A DNA stretch of 7,029 nucleotides from Aquifex aeolicus (lineage in GTDB: Bacteria; Aquificota; Aquificia; Aquificales; Aquificaceae), in NCBI GenBank assembly GCA_011375045.1, contig DRNB01000155.1:1-7029 (forward strand), given 5' to 3'. Of the stretch, positions 1 through 5,869 are shown piece after piece. Both the position numbers and the translations under genes were made by a program. Position 1 is the stretch's first letter. Each line of letters begins with the position of its first letter. The notes below the pieces were generated by a model. That model made no database searches and was not told where the DNA came from. It worked only from the letters and a program-made list of their open reading frames with translations.

Positions 1-1
1 C

Positions 2-391
2 TCCTCAGACAGGGTGTATCTCGCCGCTGGTGTTCAGGGTCTCGCCCCCTACTGGTTCGAAACGGATCTCAACCTGAGGGTGGATGCGGACGGCAAAATC
101 ACCGCGGACGGAGAGGTGGAGCTCGATCTTCTCTTCACCCAGAGACTCATCCTCCAGCCGAGAGCGGAGTTCCTCGCCTCCTTCAGCAACATAGAAGATG
201 TGGGTATATACAGGGGACTGAACAGCGTGGAGCTGGGACTGAGACTGCGCTACGAGATAAGAAGGGAGTTCGCCCCCTACGCTGGGGTATCCTGGACCCA
301 GCTCTTCGGAGAGTCTGCGGATGCGGTCAGGGAAAGCGGTGAAAAGGCGGGAACCTTCGGTATAGTTATAGGTATCCGTATGTGGCTCTGA
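2..391 (+). CDS. copB: CopB family copper-resistance outer-membrane protein, C-terminal part (5' end outside window)
   Basis: This is the last 129 residues of a protein whose reading frame is open to the left edge. CopB proteins are outer-membrane beta-barrels involved in copper tolerance, usually encoded after the multicopper oxidase copA. The fragment carries family hallmarks: the stretch GVQGLAPYWFE near its start, LLFTQRLILQPRAE in the middle, and LGLRLRYEIRREFAPYAGVSW towards the end. Alternating polar and hydrophobic strands fit a barrel. The last residues are RMWL, so the usual final Phe of outer-membrane barrels is replaced by Leu after Trp. An in-frame GTG at 14 is not the true start, because homology continues upstream of it. 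The stop codon overlaps the longest version of the next gene, so the two are probably co-transcribed. Family assignment is from remembered motifs. The N-terminal Met/His-rich region that would confirm metal binding is outside the window. Confidence 0.88.
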   Translation, partial: SSDRVYLAAGVQGLAPYWFETDLNLRVDADGKITADGEVELDLLFTQRLILQPRAEFLASFSNIEDVGIYRGLNSVELGLRLRYEIRREFAPYAGVSWTQLFGESADAVRESGEKAGTFGIVIGIRMWL

Positions 392-1296
392 TCTCATCGA
401 AGCACCGGAGGTCAGGGTTGATAGAGCTCTGGAGTGATTTCATCGACAGGATCCGCAGGTTTTACAGGGAGAGAGGATACATCGAGGTCTCCACACCCGT
501 GCTCCTGAGGTTTCCGAACCTCGACCCCCACATAGAACCCATCCCCGTAAACGTTACGCTCCGGGGCAGGGAGGAGAGACGGTGGCTCCAGACCTCACCC
601 GAGTACTCCATGAAGAAGCTCCTCGCCAGATACAGGAGGGACATCTTTCAGATAGCAAAGGTCTTCAGAAACAGGGAGCAGGGCAGACTTCACAGGATAG
701 AGTTTCACATGCTCGAGTGGTACAGGGTGGGAGGTGATTACAGGGACCTCATCGATGAGCTCAGGGATCTGCTGAGGGAGCTGATGGGCTATGCGGACTT
801 CGAGGAGCTGAAGGTGGAGGAGGCTTTCAGAAGACGCTTCGGTGAAGCAATTCCCCCCTCCGAGGAAGCTATGAGGGAGTTCCTCTCCGGAGCGGGACTT
901 CACTACGAAGAGGATGAGGACTGGGAAACCCTCTTTTACAGAGCCTTTTTAGAGGTGGAGAGGGATCTGGGTCGGGGGAAGCCCCTTTTCCTCACCGACT
1001 TCCCCGAGAGACTGTGTGCCCTCGCGAAGGTAAGGGGCGGTAGGGCGGAGCGCTTCGAGCTCTTCATCGAGGGAGTGGAGATCGCCAACGGCTGGACGGA
1101 GGAGACGGATCCCCATGAGGTAAGGGCGAGGCTCGTCAGGGAAGCGGAGAAGAGGGGACTGCCCCTCGATGAGGAGTTCATAGACGTCCACAGCGAGCTT
1201 CCCCCCTGCGCCGGCTGCTCCGTGGGACTGGACAGGCTCTTTATGATCTTTGCGGGAAGGGAAAGTCTCGCGGATGTAGAATTCTTAAAGGGATGA
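382..1296 (+). CDS. epmA: EpmA/GenX (PoxA) family EF-P lysine ligase, class II LysRS paralogue
   Basis: This is a catalytic-core paralogue of class II lysyl-tRNA synthetase that lacks the anticodon-binding domain. In E. coli, EpmA activates (R)-beta-lysine with ATP and attaches it to a lysine of elongation factor P in the cytoplasm. Class II motif 1 is at residues 32-41 (GYIEVSTPVL). Motif 2 is at 95-115 (FRNREQ, then IEFHMLEWYR). Motif 3 is at 275-292 with GLDRLF. Substrate-pocket stretches TSPEY (71-75) and EIANGW (233-238) are present. At 304 residues it is slightly shorter than E. coli EpmA (325). By my alignment Ser280 occupies the position of E. coli Ala298, a residue linked to substrate choice. 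The GTG start at 382 overlaps copB by 10 nt. A TTG at 418 behind a strong Shine-Dalgarno would give 292 residues, but homologues keep similar sequence upstream of that point, so I prefer GTG. No epmB is in view, so the modifying group is unproven. Confidence 0.87.
   Translation: MALISSKHRRSGLIELWSDFIDRIRRFYRERGYIEVSTPVLLRFPNLDPHIEPIPVNVTLRGREERRWLQTSPEYSMKKLLARYRRDIFQIAKVFRNREQGRLHRIEFHMLEWYRVGGDYRDLIDELRDLLRELMGYADFEELKVEEAFRRRFGEAIPPSEEAMREFLSGAGLHYEEDEDWETLFYRAFLEVERDLGRGKPLFLTDFPERLCALAKVRGGRAERFELFIEGVEIANGWTEETDPHEVRARLVREAEKRGLPLDEEFIDVHSELPPCAGCSVGLDRLFMIFAGRESLADVEFLKG
407..412 (+). promoter_or_regulatory. Shine-Dalgarno-like GGAGGT before an alternative TTG start of epmA
   Basis: GGAGGT lies 5 nt before an in-frame TTG at 418-420, which is good spacing for initiation. 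If used, EpmA would start at the 13th residue of the long version and would no longer overlap copB. The caution is that AGG and GAG codons are very common here, so GGAGG arises by chance inside genes. The longer GTG start has only a weak AGGT (370-373), 8 nt upstream. Confidence 0.3.
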
Positions 1297-1625
1297 GAAC
1301 CTTCGAAGCCTTCCTCGAGGTGGTGCTGAGGTTTTCGGATTTAGAGAGGCTCGAGTTCAGGGATGACCAGATAGCGGGGTGTATCAAGGCTCTCCGAAGG
1401 CTCAGAGAGGGAGCAAGCTCCGCCGAGCTTCGAGCGGAGGGCAGGCTCGTTGGCGGGGTTGAGGAAGTCCTCGGGATTCTGGAGGAGTTTGTAAGGAAGG
1501 CGGACGCGGAGGAAAGCCTTCGGCTTGAAGAAGCCCTCAGGATCTTCATCCGGTCCCCCGCTCCCTGCAAAAAGATCACCCTGTCGGTGGTAGCCACCCT
1601 GCTGGGCAGATCTGAGGTGCGCTAA
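1293..1625 (+). CDS. Hypothetical protein, 110 aa, coupled to epmA
   Basis: I do not recognise this protein. It starts with ATG inside the epmA stop region (ATGA, 4-nt overlap), a strong sign of translational coupling and co-transcription. An AAGGG directly touching the start is too close to be a normal ribosome binding site. The sequence is rich in Leu, Glu and Arg and reads as mostly helical. A first helical part spans about residues 3-40, followed by a Gly-rich turn (LVGGVEE, 52-58) and a second charged helical part to about 87. A short C-terminal segment begins at SPAPCKK (88-94). There are two cysteines (C30, C92), no signal peptide and no membrane segment, so it should be cytoplasmic. 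Codon use matches the neighbours. A role connected with EF-P modification is possible from position alone; nothing in the sequence proves it. Confidence 0.7.
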   Translation: MRTFEAFLEVVLRFSDLERLEFRDDQIAGCIKALRRLREGASSAELRAEGRLVGGVEEVLGILEEFVRKADAEESLRLEEALRIFIRSPAPCKKITLSVVATLLGRSEVR

Positions 1626-1627
1626 CG

Positions 1628-1636
1628 TGTTATATT
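1628..1636 (+). promoter_or_regulatory. Probable extended -10 promoter of metF, predicting a leaderless mRNA
   Basis: TGT followed by TATATT (1631-1636) matches an extended -10 element (TGnTATAAT, one mismatch in the hexamer). No convincing -35 hexamer is seen at 16-18 nt spacing. Transcription starting 7 nt after the hexamer would begin at 1643, the A of the metF ATG. The sequence between the previous stop and the ATG contains no Shine-Dalgarno. Read-through from the copB-epmA unit remains possible, as no terminator is visible in the 17-nt gap. Confidence 0.45.
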
Positions 1637-1642
1637 AAACCG

Positions 1643-2542
1643 ATGAAGATAGGTGATCTTCTGAAGAGGGGCATCTTCAGCGTGTCCTTCGAGTTCTTTC
1701 CCCCCAAAACGGAAGAGGGAGAAAAACAGCTCTTCGAAACCATCGAGGAGCTGAAGACCCTCAAACCCACCTTTGTTTCCGTTACCTACGGGGCAGGCGG
1801 ATCGACGAGGGACAGAACGAGGAACGTGGTGAGGAAAATTCACGAGCAGACGGGACTTAACGTGATGGCACACCTCACCTGCATAGCCCACAGCAGGAAG
1901 GAGCTGGTGGAGATTCTGGAGGATTACAGGAGGATGGGTATAGAGAACATACTGGCTCTGAGGGGCGACGTTCCCCGGGACAGACCCGACTTCAGACCTC
2001 CGGAGGGCGCCTGCACCTACGCCAGAGAGCTGGTGGAGCTGATAAGGGAGCGCTTCGGAAGCTACTTCTCCATCGGCGTGGCGAGTTATCCGGAAGGTCA
2101 TCCCGAATCCCCCAACCTGGAGTGGGAGATCAGGTTCTTCAAGGAAAAGGTGGAGGCTGGTGCGGACTTCTCTATCACCCAGATGTTCTTCGAAAACAGA
2201 TACTACTACGACTTTGTGGAGAGGTGTCAGAGGGCAGGTCTGAAGGTTCCCATCATACCCGGCATCATGCCCATAACCAACTTCAAACAGATCAGGAAGT
2301 TTGCGGCTATGTGCGGAGCCACCGTTCCCCAGCACCTCATAGAGAAGATGGAACCCGTGGAGGACAAACCCGAGGAGGTTACCAAGATAGGCGTGGAGTT
2401 TGCCGTCAGGCAGTGTGAGGATCTGCTCAGAAACGGAGTTCCCGGACTGCACTTTTACACCCTCAACCGATCCAGAGCCACGCTCCAGATATACAGCGCC
2501 CTTAAAGATCACGTTCCCCCTTCAGGAACGCACCTGAGGTAG
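1643..2542 (+). CDS. metF: 5,10-methylenetetrahydrofolate reductase
   Basis: This flavoprotein reduces 5,10-methylene-THF to 5-methyl-THF, the methyl donor for methionine synthesis, in the cytoplasm. The whole 299-residue TIM-barrel protein is present, matching the usual bacterial length. The N-terminal SFEFFPPK contains Glu17 (E. coli Glu28, the proposed acid). VSVTYGAGGSTR follows at 46-56. LALRGD at 104-109 holds Asp109 (E. coli Asp120, near the flavin), and ITQMFF contains Gln180 (E. coli Gln183, folate binding). PGIMPI (206-211) and LHFYTLNRS (269-277) are also family signatures. The ATG start is fixed by homology, since MKIGDLL precedes SFEFF at the normal distance. No ribosome binding site precedes it. 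Its last 21 nt overlap the end of the convergent glycosyltransferase gene. No neighbouring methionine genes are in view, so the assignment rests on the protein alone, and it is strong. Confidence 0.96.
   Translation: MKIGDLLKRGIFSVSFEFFPPKTEEGEKQLFETIEELKTLKPTFVSVTYGAGGSTRDRTRNVVRKIHEQTGLNVMAHLTCIAHSRKELVEILEDYRRMGIENILALRGDVPRDRPDFRPPEGACTYARELVELIRERFGSYFSIGVASYPEGHPESPNLEWEIRFFKEKVEAGADFSITQMFFENRYYYDFVERCQRAGLKVPIIPGIMPITNFKQIRKFAAMCGATVPQHLIEKMEPVEDKPEEVTKIGVEFAVRQCEDLLRNGVPGLHFYTLNRSRATLQIYSALKDHVPPSGTHLR
2512..2530. terminator. Small inverted repeat at the metF / glycosyltransferase convergence (possible bidirectional terminator)
   Basis: CGTTCC (2512-2517) and GGAACG (2525-2530) form a perfect 6-bp stem with a 7-nt loop. 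The stem lies across the 3' ends of both convergent genes, and the glycosyltransferase TGA sits in the loop region. Neither side has a clear U-tract: the minus-strand exit reads TGATCTTT and the plus side CACCTGAGG. Its position is suggestive, but a 6-bp stem is weak and may be chance. Confidence 0.25.
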
Positions 2543-3478
2543 GAGCTTGAGCGTCTCCTCGAGGATAAGAACAGGGTCTATATCGAGACAGCGGTAGTCT
2601 CCGTGCTCGCACTCCCCCTTCCCGTGAAGATCGCAGGGCTGACACTCCAAGTTCCGCAGGATCACCTTACCCTCCTCCGGATAGAGGGCGAAGCCCAGCG
2701 TCGGATGGGTTCCCCCGTATATCTGAACCGCAGGGGTTCCCACCGCCCGGGCACAGTGAAGCAGACCCGAGTCGTTGCCCACAAAGACCTCCGCAAGCTT
2801 TATCACCCCCAGGACGTCTATCAGATCGAGTTTGCCGCACAGGTCTATCCCCTCCACATCCCCGAGGATCTCCCTGTCCCGCTCGTCCCCCAGCCAGACC
2901 ACCTCGAAACCGAGGTCCATCAGGAGCCTGCTCAGCTCCCGGAAGCGGGGGTAGATCTTTTTCCTGTAACGGGCGCCGGCTCCGAGGGCAACGAACCTGT
3001 CCGCAGGTATAAGCTCGCTCAGCCTCTCGAGGCGCTCCTCGGATACGAGGATCCTGGGCAGGGGACTGTCCTCCTCATCGCGGTCCTTCAGAACGCTCAG
3101 ATAGCTCTCCGTAACGTAGTAGGGCTTCCTCAGCGTGCTTATCTTCAGCGCAAGGCGCCTGCGGAGGACGTCCTTCCTGTAGGTTAGCCACCTGCCCCCC
3201 AGCTTCCTCTTGAGCAGGAACGTTCTGAGGTTCCTGTGAACGTCTATAAAGAGGTTGAAGTTCATAGCCCGGAGCCTGTCGAGAAAGTCCTCCTCCAGAA
3301 GCTCCTCCCTGCTCGTCCCTATGGCGAAGACACGCCAGTCGTCCTCGAAGAGCTGATCGTAGGGTTTGAAGGTGAGAAGGTAGGGCTGATACCCCCTCCT
3401 GATGAGGGGATCTATGAGAACGGAGGAGAGCACCACGTCCCCGAGGGATGAGAGTCTGACCAGGAGAGCCTTCTTCAT
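2522..3478 (-). CDS. Glycosyltransferase family 9 protein (ADP-heptose:LPS heptosyltransferase-like)
   Basis: This is a GT-B fold glycosyltransferase of the WaaC/WaaF/WaaQ family, which transfers heptose from ADP-heptose to lipopolysaccharide inner core at the cytoplasmic face of the inner membrane. Of 318 residues, the N-terminal KALLVRLSSLGDVVLSS (3-19) is the family signature and includes Asp14, equivalent to the catalytic Asp of WaaC. The C-terminal donor domain has FVGNDSGLLHCARAVGTP (232-249) and the IYGGTHPT turn (253-260). A cysteine-rich tail follows (C279, C282, C290, C297), as in many GT9 proteins. No signal peptide or membrane span is seen. The start is ATG at 3478, whose A is the last base of the moaD TGA (TGATG), so translation is probably coupled. 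A GTG one codon upstream is a possible alternative. The 3' end overlaps metF tail-to-tail by 21 nt. The exact acceptor sugar cannot be told from sequence. Confidence 0.88.
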   Translation of the reverse strand: MKKALLVRLSSLGDVVLSSVLIDPLIRRGYQPYLLTFKPYDQLFEDDWRVFAIGTSREELLEEDFLDRLRAMNFNLFIDVHRNLRTFLLKRKLGGRWLTYRKDVLRRRLALKISTLRKPYYVTESYLSVLKDRDEEDSPLPRILVSEERLERLSELIPADRFVALGAGARYRKKIYPRFRELSRLLMDLGFEVVWLGDERDREILGDVEGIDLCGKLDLIDVLGVIKLAEVFVGNDSGLLHCARAVGTPAVQIYGGTHPTLGFALYPEEGKVILRNLECQPCDLHGKGECEHGDYRCLDIDPVLILEETLKLLPQVRS

Positions 3479-3714
3479 CACCCGCCGCTTACCGGTGGAA
3501 TAACCGCCACCGTCTCGTTTCCCCGCAGGCTGTAATCGTCCCCCACGTACTCGTTATCGACGGCGAACCTGACCTGTTCGATGATGTCGCCCAGCTGAGG
3601 GTATCTCTCCTTGAGAAGCTTCCTGAGATCTCCCACCTGTCCTGAGAACTCTATATCCTCCTCCGACCTTCCTGCCCCCTCACGGACAACGGAGAAGTAG
3701 ATAACCCTTGGCAT
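3478..3714 (-). CDS. moaD: MoaD/ThiS-family protein, probable molybdopterin synthase sulfur-carrier subunit
   Basis: This is a 78-residue beta-grasp sulfur carrier. MoaD is adenylated and thiocarboxylated on its C-terminal glycine by MoeB-type enzymes, then donates sulfur through MoaE to make molybdopterin. Supporting features are the short length, the N-terminal strand VIYFSVVRE (4-12), the middle VGDLRKLLKERYP (27-39), FAVDNEYVGDDYSL (50-63), and the end VAVIPPVSGG, which terminates in the required exposed Gly-Gly. That end and VNDEYV-like centre are typical of MoaD; ThiS is usually shorter (about 66 residues), so MoaD is favoured. No moaE or other moa gene is adjacent, which leaves room for another sulfur-carrier role. 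The ATG is fixed by homology and has no Shine-Dalgarno; a TATATT lies 7 nt upstream of it. The stop overlaps the next gene's ATG by 1 nt. Confidence 0.85.
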   Translation of the reverse strand: MPRVIYFSVVREGAGRSEEDIEFSGQVGDLRKLLKERYPQLGDIIEQVRFAVDNEYVGDDYSLRGNETVAVIPPVSGG

Positions 3715-3736
3715 AGAAATTAATATAAACTAAAAT
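3708..3736 (+). promoter_or_regulatory. Sigma70-type promoter of the crp-like gene
   Basis: TTGGCA (3708-3713, 5/6 match to TTGACA) is followed after exactly 17 nt by TAAAAT (3731-3736, 5/6 match to TATAAT). This is the best promoter in the window. The predicted start near 3743 leaves only about 4 nt before the regulator's ATG at 3747. The -35 hexamer overlaps the moaD start codon, so RNA polymerase bound here would sit across the divergent moaD promoter as well. Confidence 0.6.
3722..3727 (-). promoter_or_regulatory. Probable -10 element of the moaD-glycosyltransferase unit
   Basis: On the minus strand TATATT ends 7 nt before the moaD ATG, so transcription would begin at about 3715, one base before the start codon. 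The surrounding 9-mer TTATATTAA is identical to that in front of metF, where it also sits just 4-5 nt before the ATG. No -35 hexamer is recognisable, and no Shine-Dalgarno lies between the hexamer and the ATG. Confidence 0.45.
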
Positions 3737-3746
3737 TACCTGCAAA

Positions 3747-4433
3747 ATGGGGGAGACGGGGAAGCTCACCGACTTTCTCAGAAGAAGCGTTCTGTTCCGG
3801 GATCTGCCGGAGAAGGATCTGAGAAAGATCTCCCTTAACTTCGAGATCGTAAACCTCCCCATGGGGGAGGTCCTCTTCTACGAAAAGGAGGAGAGCGGGG
3901 ACATGTACATAGTCCTCGAGGGAAAGGTGAGGGCTTCCCTCTTCGACGAGCAGGGGAACGAGCTTGTTCTGGCTGAGCTTGGACCCGGAGAGTTCATCGG
4001 GGAGATGAGCATGATCGATCAGCTACCCAGATCCGCAACCGTTACAGCTCAGGAGAACACGAAGCTCGCCAAGCTGAGGAGGGATACCTTCCTGCGCATC
4101 GTCAGGGAGAACCCCAATATAGCGGTTAACGTGATAAAGGCGCTCGTCGCCCGGCTGAGGAAAACGGACGATATGGTAGAGGCTCTCGCCTTCAGGAGCG
4201 TGGAGGGAAGGATAATCAAGTTCCTGCTGGAGAGGGGAAGGGAGAGGGGATCGTCCCGGGGAGGCGCCTACAGGGTGCGGAAGATGACCCACAGGGACCT
4301 TGCCTCCCGCGTGGGGGCGTCCCGGGAAGCGGTAACGAAGGCTCTGAAGGCTCTCAGCTTCAAGGGTGTAATCAGGGAGGAGGGCAACTTCTGGCTCGTG
4401 TCCGCCGACGCCGAGAGGGAGCTGGATCCCTGA
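3747..4433 (+). CDS. Crp/Fnr-family transcriptional regulator
   Basis: This is a 228-residue DNA-binding regulator of the cyclic-nucleotide-receptor family, expected to act as a dimer. The effector domain covers about residues 14-125. The phosphate-binding cassette region GEFIGEMSMIDQLPRSATV (81-99) keeps Gly85, Glu86, Arg95 and Ser96, matching the residues that hold cyclic nucleotide in E. coli CRP (Gly71, Glu72, Arg82, Ser83), so ligand binding is plausible. A dimerisation helix follows (about 123-147). The winged helix-turn-helix has MTHRDLASRVGASREAVTKAL at 180-200, and its recognition helix bears Arg193, Glu194 and Lys198 where CRP has Arg180, Glu181 and Arg185. The protein contains no cysteine, which excludes an FNR-type iron-sulfur switch. 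The ATG is the only possible start, because an upstream in-frame stop lies in the moaD region. It is divergent from moaD by 32 nt, and its stop abuts the gltX stop. Target genes and effector are unknown. Confidence 0.92.
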   Translation: MGETGKLTDFLRRSVLFRDLPEKDLRKISLNFEIVNLPMGEVLFYEKEESGDMYIVLEGKVRASLFDEQGNELVLAELGPGEFIGEMSMIDQLPRSATVTAQENTKLAKLRRDTFLRIVRENPNIAVNVIKALVARLRKTDDMVEALAFRSVEGRIIKFLLERGRERGSSRGGAYRVRKMTHRDLASRVGASREAVTKALKALSFKGVIREEGNFWLVSADAERELDP

Positions 4434-4436
4434 TCA
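4431..4436. other. Shared stop-codon palindrome TGATCA between the crp-like gene and gltX
   Basis: The plus-strand stop TGA (4431-4433) and the minus-strand stop TGA (read from 4436 to 4434) touch, forming TGATCA. This is the core of a 10-bp perfect palindrome, CCTGATCAGG (4429-4438). No U-tract follows on either strand, so no conventional intrinsic terminator is visible at this convergence. Confidence 0.85.
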
Positions 4437-5849
4437 GGATATCCTCCTGAGAACCTCCGTGAGCCTCTTCCTGACGCGCTCCGGCGGCAGGGTGGAGAGG
4501 AGGATGTCTATCCCCACACCCTCTAACTGACCCGTCATAGCGATCCGGAGGGTGTGCCACACCTCCTTTATCTTCACCCCTAACTCCTTCTGTATCTCCC
4601 GGGCAACCGCCCTGACGTCCTCCGGATCCGCGAGCTTCCTCTCATCGAGCTTTTTCAGGAAGGCGGACAGGATCTCTGCGGATCTCATGTCCTCGAGGCG
4701 GGCGAGCATCTCCGGAGGAATTTCCACCTCCTCTGAAAAGAAGGGTTTGAGCCTCTCCGTCATCTCCCTGAGCGTGTCGTAGGAATCCCGGGTGCGTGCC
4801 AGGACCTTCTTCACGAACTCCTCATCTTCGATCCTGTAGCCTGCGGACTTCAGAAAGGGGAGGGCGTAGGTGTAAAGGGTGTCCAGATCCACCACCTCCC
4901 TTATGTAAACGCCGTTCATCCACCGGAGCTTGTCTCTGTTGAACACGGCAGGAGCAGCGTTCACGTCCCTGAGATCGAATAGCTCGATCAGCTCCTCCCG
5001 GGAAAAGATCTCCCTGTCCGTGTCCGGAGGGGACCAGCCGAGTAGGCAGAGGTAGTTAAAGAGAGCTTCGGGCAGGTAGCCCTCCTCCCTGTAGTGCATA
5101 ACGGACACGGCGCCGTGTCTCTTCGAGAGCTTGCTCCTGTCCTCCCCGAGGATAACCGGCAGGTGGGCAAACTGGGGCACAGGAAAGTCGAGAGCTTCGT
5201 ATATAAGTATCTGCTTGGGTGTGTTGGGGATGTGATCCTCGCCTCTGATCACGTGGGTTACGCCCATGAGGGCGTCGTCGACAACGACCACCAGGTTGTA
5301 GGTGGGGCTCCCGTCGCTTCGGACGATAACAAAGTCCCCGAAATCGTCCACGTTTATGGATATGTGCCCTCTGATGAGATCCTCGAACACGACGGTTCTG
5401 CCGTCCGGAACCCTGAAGCGAACGGTGAAGGGTTTGCCCTCCCTTCTGAGCTTCTCAGCTTCCTCCTCCGTAAGGGACCTGCACCTTCCCGAGTATCGGT
5501 AAGCTACACCCCTGCGCTGGGCTTCCTCCCTTTCCCTCTCGAGCTCCTCCGGCGAGCAGAAGCACCTGTAAGCGTGTCCCCTCTCGAGGAGTCTGTTCAC
5601 ATACTCCCGGTAGATGTCGAAGCGCTCCGACTGTCTGTAGAAGCTGTCCCAGTCCAGACCCAGCCACTCGAGGTCCCTCAGCAGCATCTCCTCAAACTCC
5701 CTGCGGGAGCGCTCCCTGTCTGTATCCTCCACCCGCAGGATGAACTCACCCCCCTGATGTCTCGCGAAAAGGTAGCTGAATATGGCGGTTCTGGCGTTAC
5801 CCAAGTGAAGGTAGCCGGTGGGACTGGGTGCGAATCTGGTTCTTATCAT
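4434..5849 (-). CDS. gltX: Glutamyl-tRNA synthetase
   Basis: This class I synthetase charges tRNA-Glu with glutamate using ATP in the cytoplasm. Its 471 residues fit the family. The N-terminal RFAPSPTGYLHLGNART (5-21) contains the HIGH-type motif HLGN (15-18). VEDTD (40-44) follows. A zinc-site pattern C96-x-C98, Tyr119 and Cys123 lies in the connective domain. NLVVVVDDALMGVTHVIRGEDH (185-206) is interrupted here only by ordinary family variation. The KMSKS motif is KLSKR (240-244). The C-terminal anticodon-binding region runs from about 330 to the end. The ATG is certain because MIRTRFAPSPTG is the canonical N-terminus; no good Shine-Dalgarno precedes it, only AGGA 12 nt away. In bacteria lacking GlnRS, as known for Aquifex, such an enzyme also mischarges tRNA-Gln for GatCAB; that is inference here. 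It is convergent with the Crp-like gene with no spacer and divergent from the helicase by 20 nt. Confidence 0.97.
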   Translation of the reverse strand: MIRTRFAPSPTGYLHLGNARTAIFSYLFARHQGGEFILRVEDTDRERSRREFEEMLLRDLEWLGLDWDSFYRQSERFDIYREYVNRLLERGHAYRCFCSPEELEREREEAQRRGVAYRYSGRCRSLTEEEAEKLRREGKPFTVRFRVPDGRTVVFEDLIRGHISINVDDFGDFVIVRSDGSPTYNLVVVVDDALMGVTHVIRGEDHIPNTPKQILIYEALDFPVPQFAHLPVILGEDRSKLSKRHGAVSVMHYREEGYLPEALFNYLCLLGWSPPDTDREIFSREELIELFDLRDVNAAPAVFNRDKLRWMNGVYIREVVDLDTLYTYALPFLKSAGYRIEDEEFVKKVLARTRDSYDTLREMTERLKPFFSEEVEIPPEMLARLEDMRSAEILSAFLKKLDERKLADPEDVRAVAREIQKELGVKIKEVWHTLRIAMTGQLEGVGIDILLSTLPPERVRKRLTEVLRRIS

Positions 5850-5857
5850 GGTATTTA

Positions 5858-5863
5858 ATTATC
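5858..5863 (-). promoter_or_regulatory. Probable -10 element of gltX in the 20-nt divergent gap
   Basis: GATAAT (5/6 match to TATAAT) on the minus strand ends 8 nt before the gltX ATG, predicting a transcript start about 2 nt before the start codon. No -35 hexamer is evident. On the opposite strand TTTAAT (5854-5859) could serve the helicase, with a start about 4 nt before its ATG. That match is weaker, and the A+T-rich composition makes such hexamers likely by chance. Confidence 0.4.
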
Positions 5864-5869
5864 CTATAC

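Noticed and set aside
14..16. GTG as a start for the first gene
   Set aside because: The frame is open and CopB-like upstream of it to the window edge, so the gene is truncated rather than starting here.
1622..2512. Long minus-strand open frame (296 codons) opposite metF
   Set aside because: It lies almost wholly antisense to a clear metF; its translation is Gly/His/Leu-rich with no recognisable motif. It is a codon-bias shadow.
2603..3187. Plus-strand open frame opposite the glycosyltransferase
   Set aside because: It is antisense to conserved GT9 motifs, and no start signal or family resemblance is seen.
3715..3746. Crp-type operator (TGTGA-N6-TCACA) in the divergent gap
   Set aside because: No such half-sites or other clear dyad is present; the gap is fully accounted for by the two promoters.
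5094..5858. Plus-strand open frame (254 codons) opposite gltX
   Set aside because: It is antisense to the conserved catalytic domain of gltX, and its translation has no family features.
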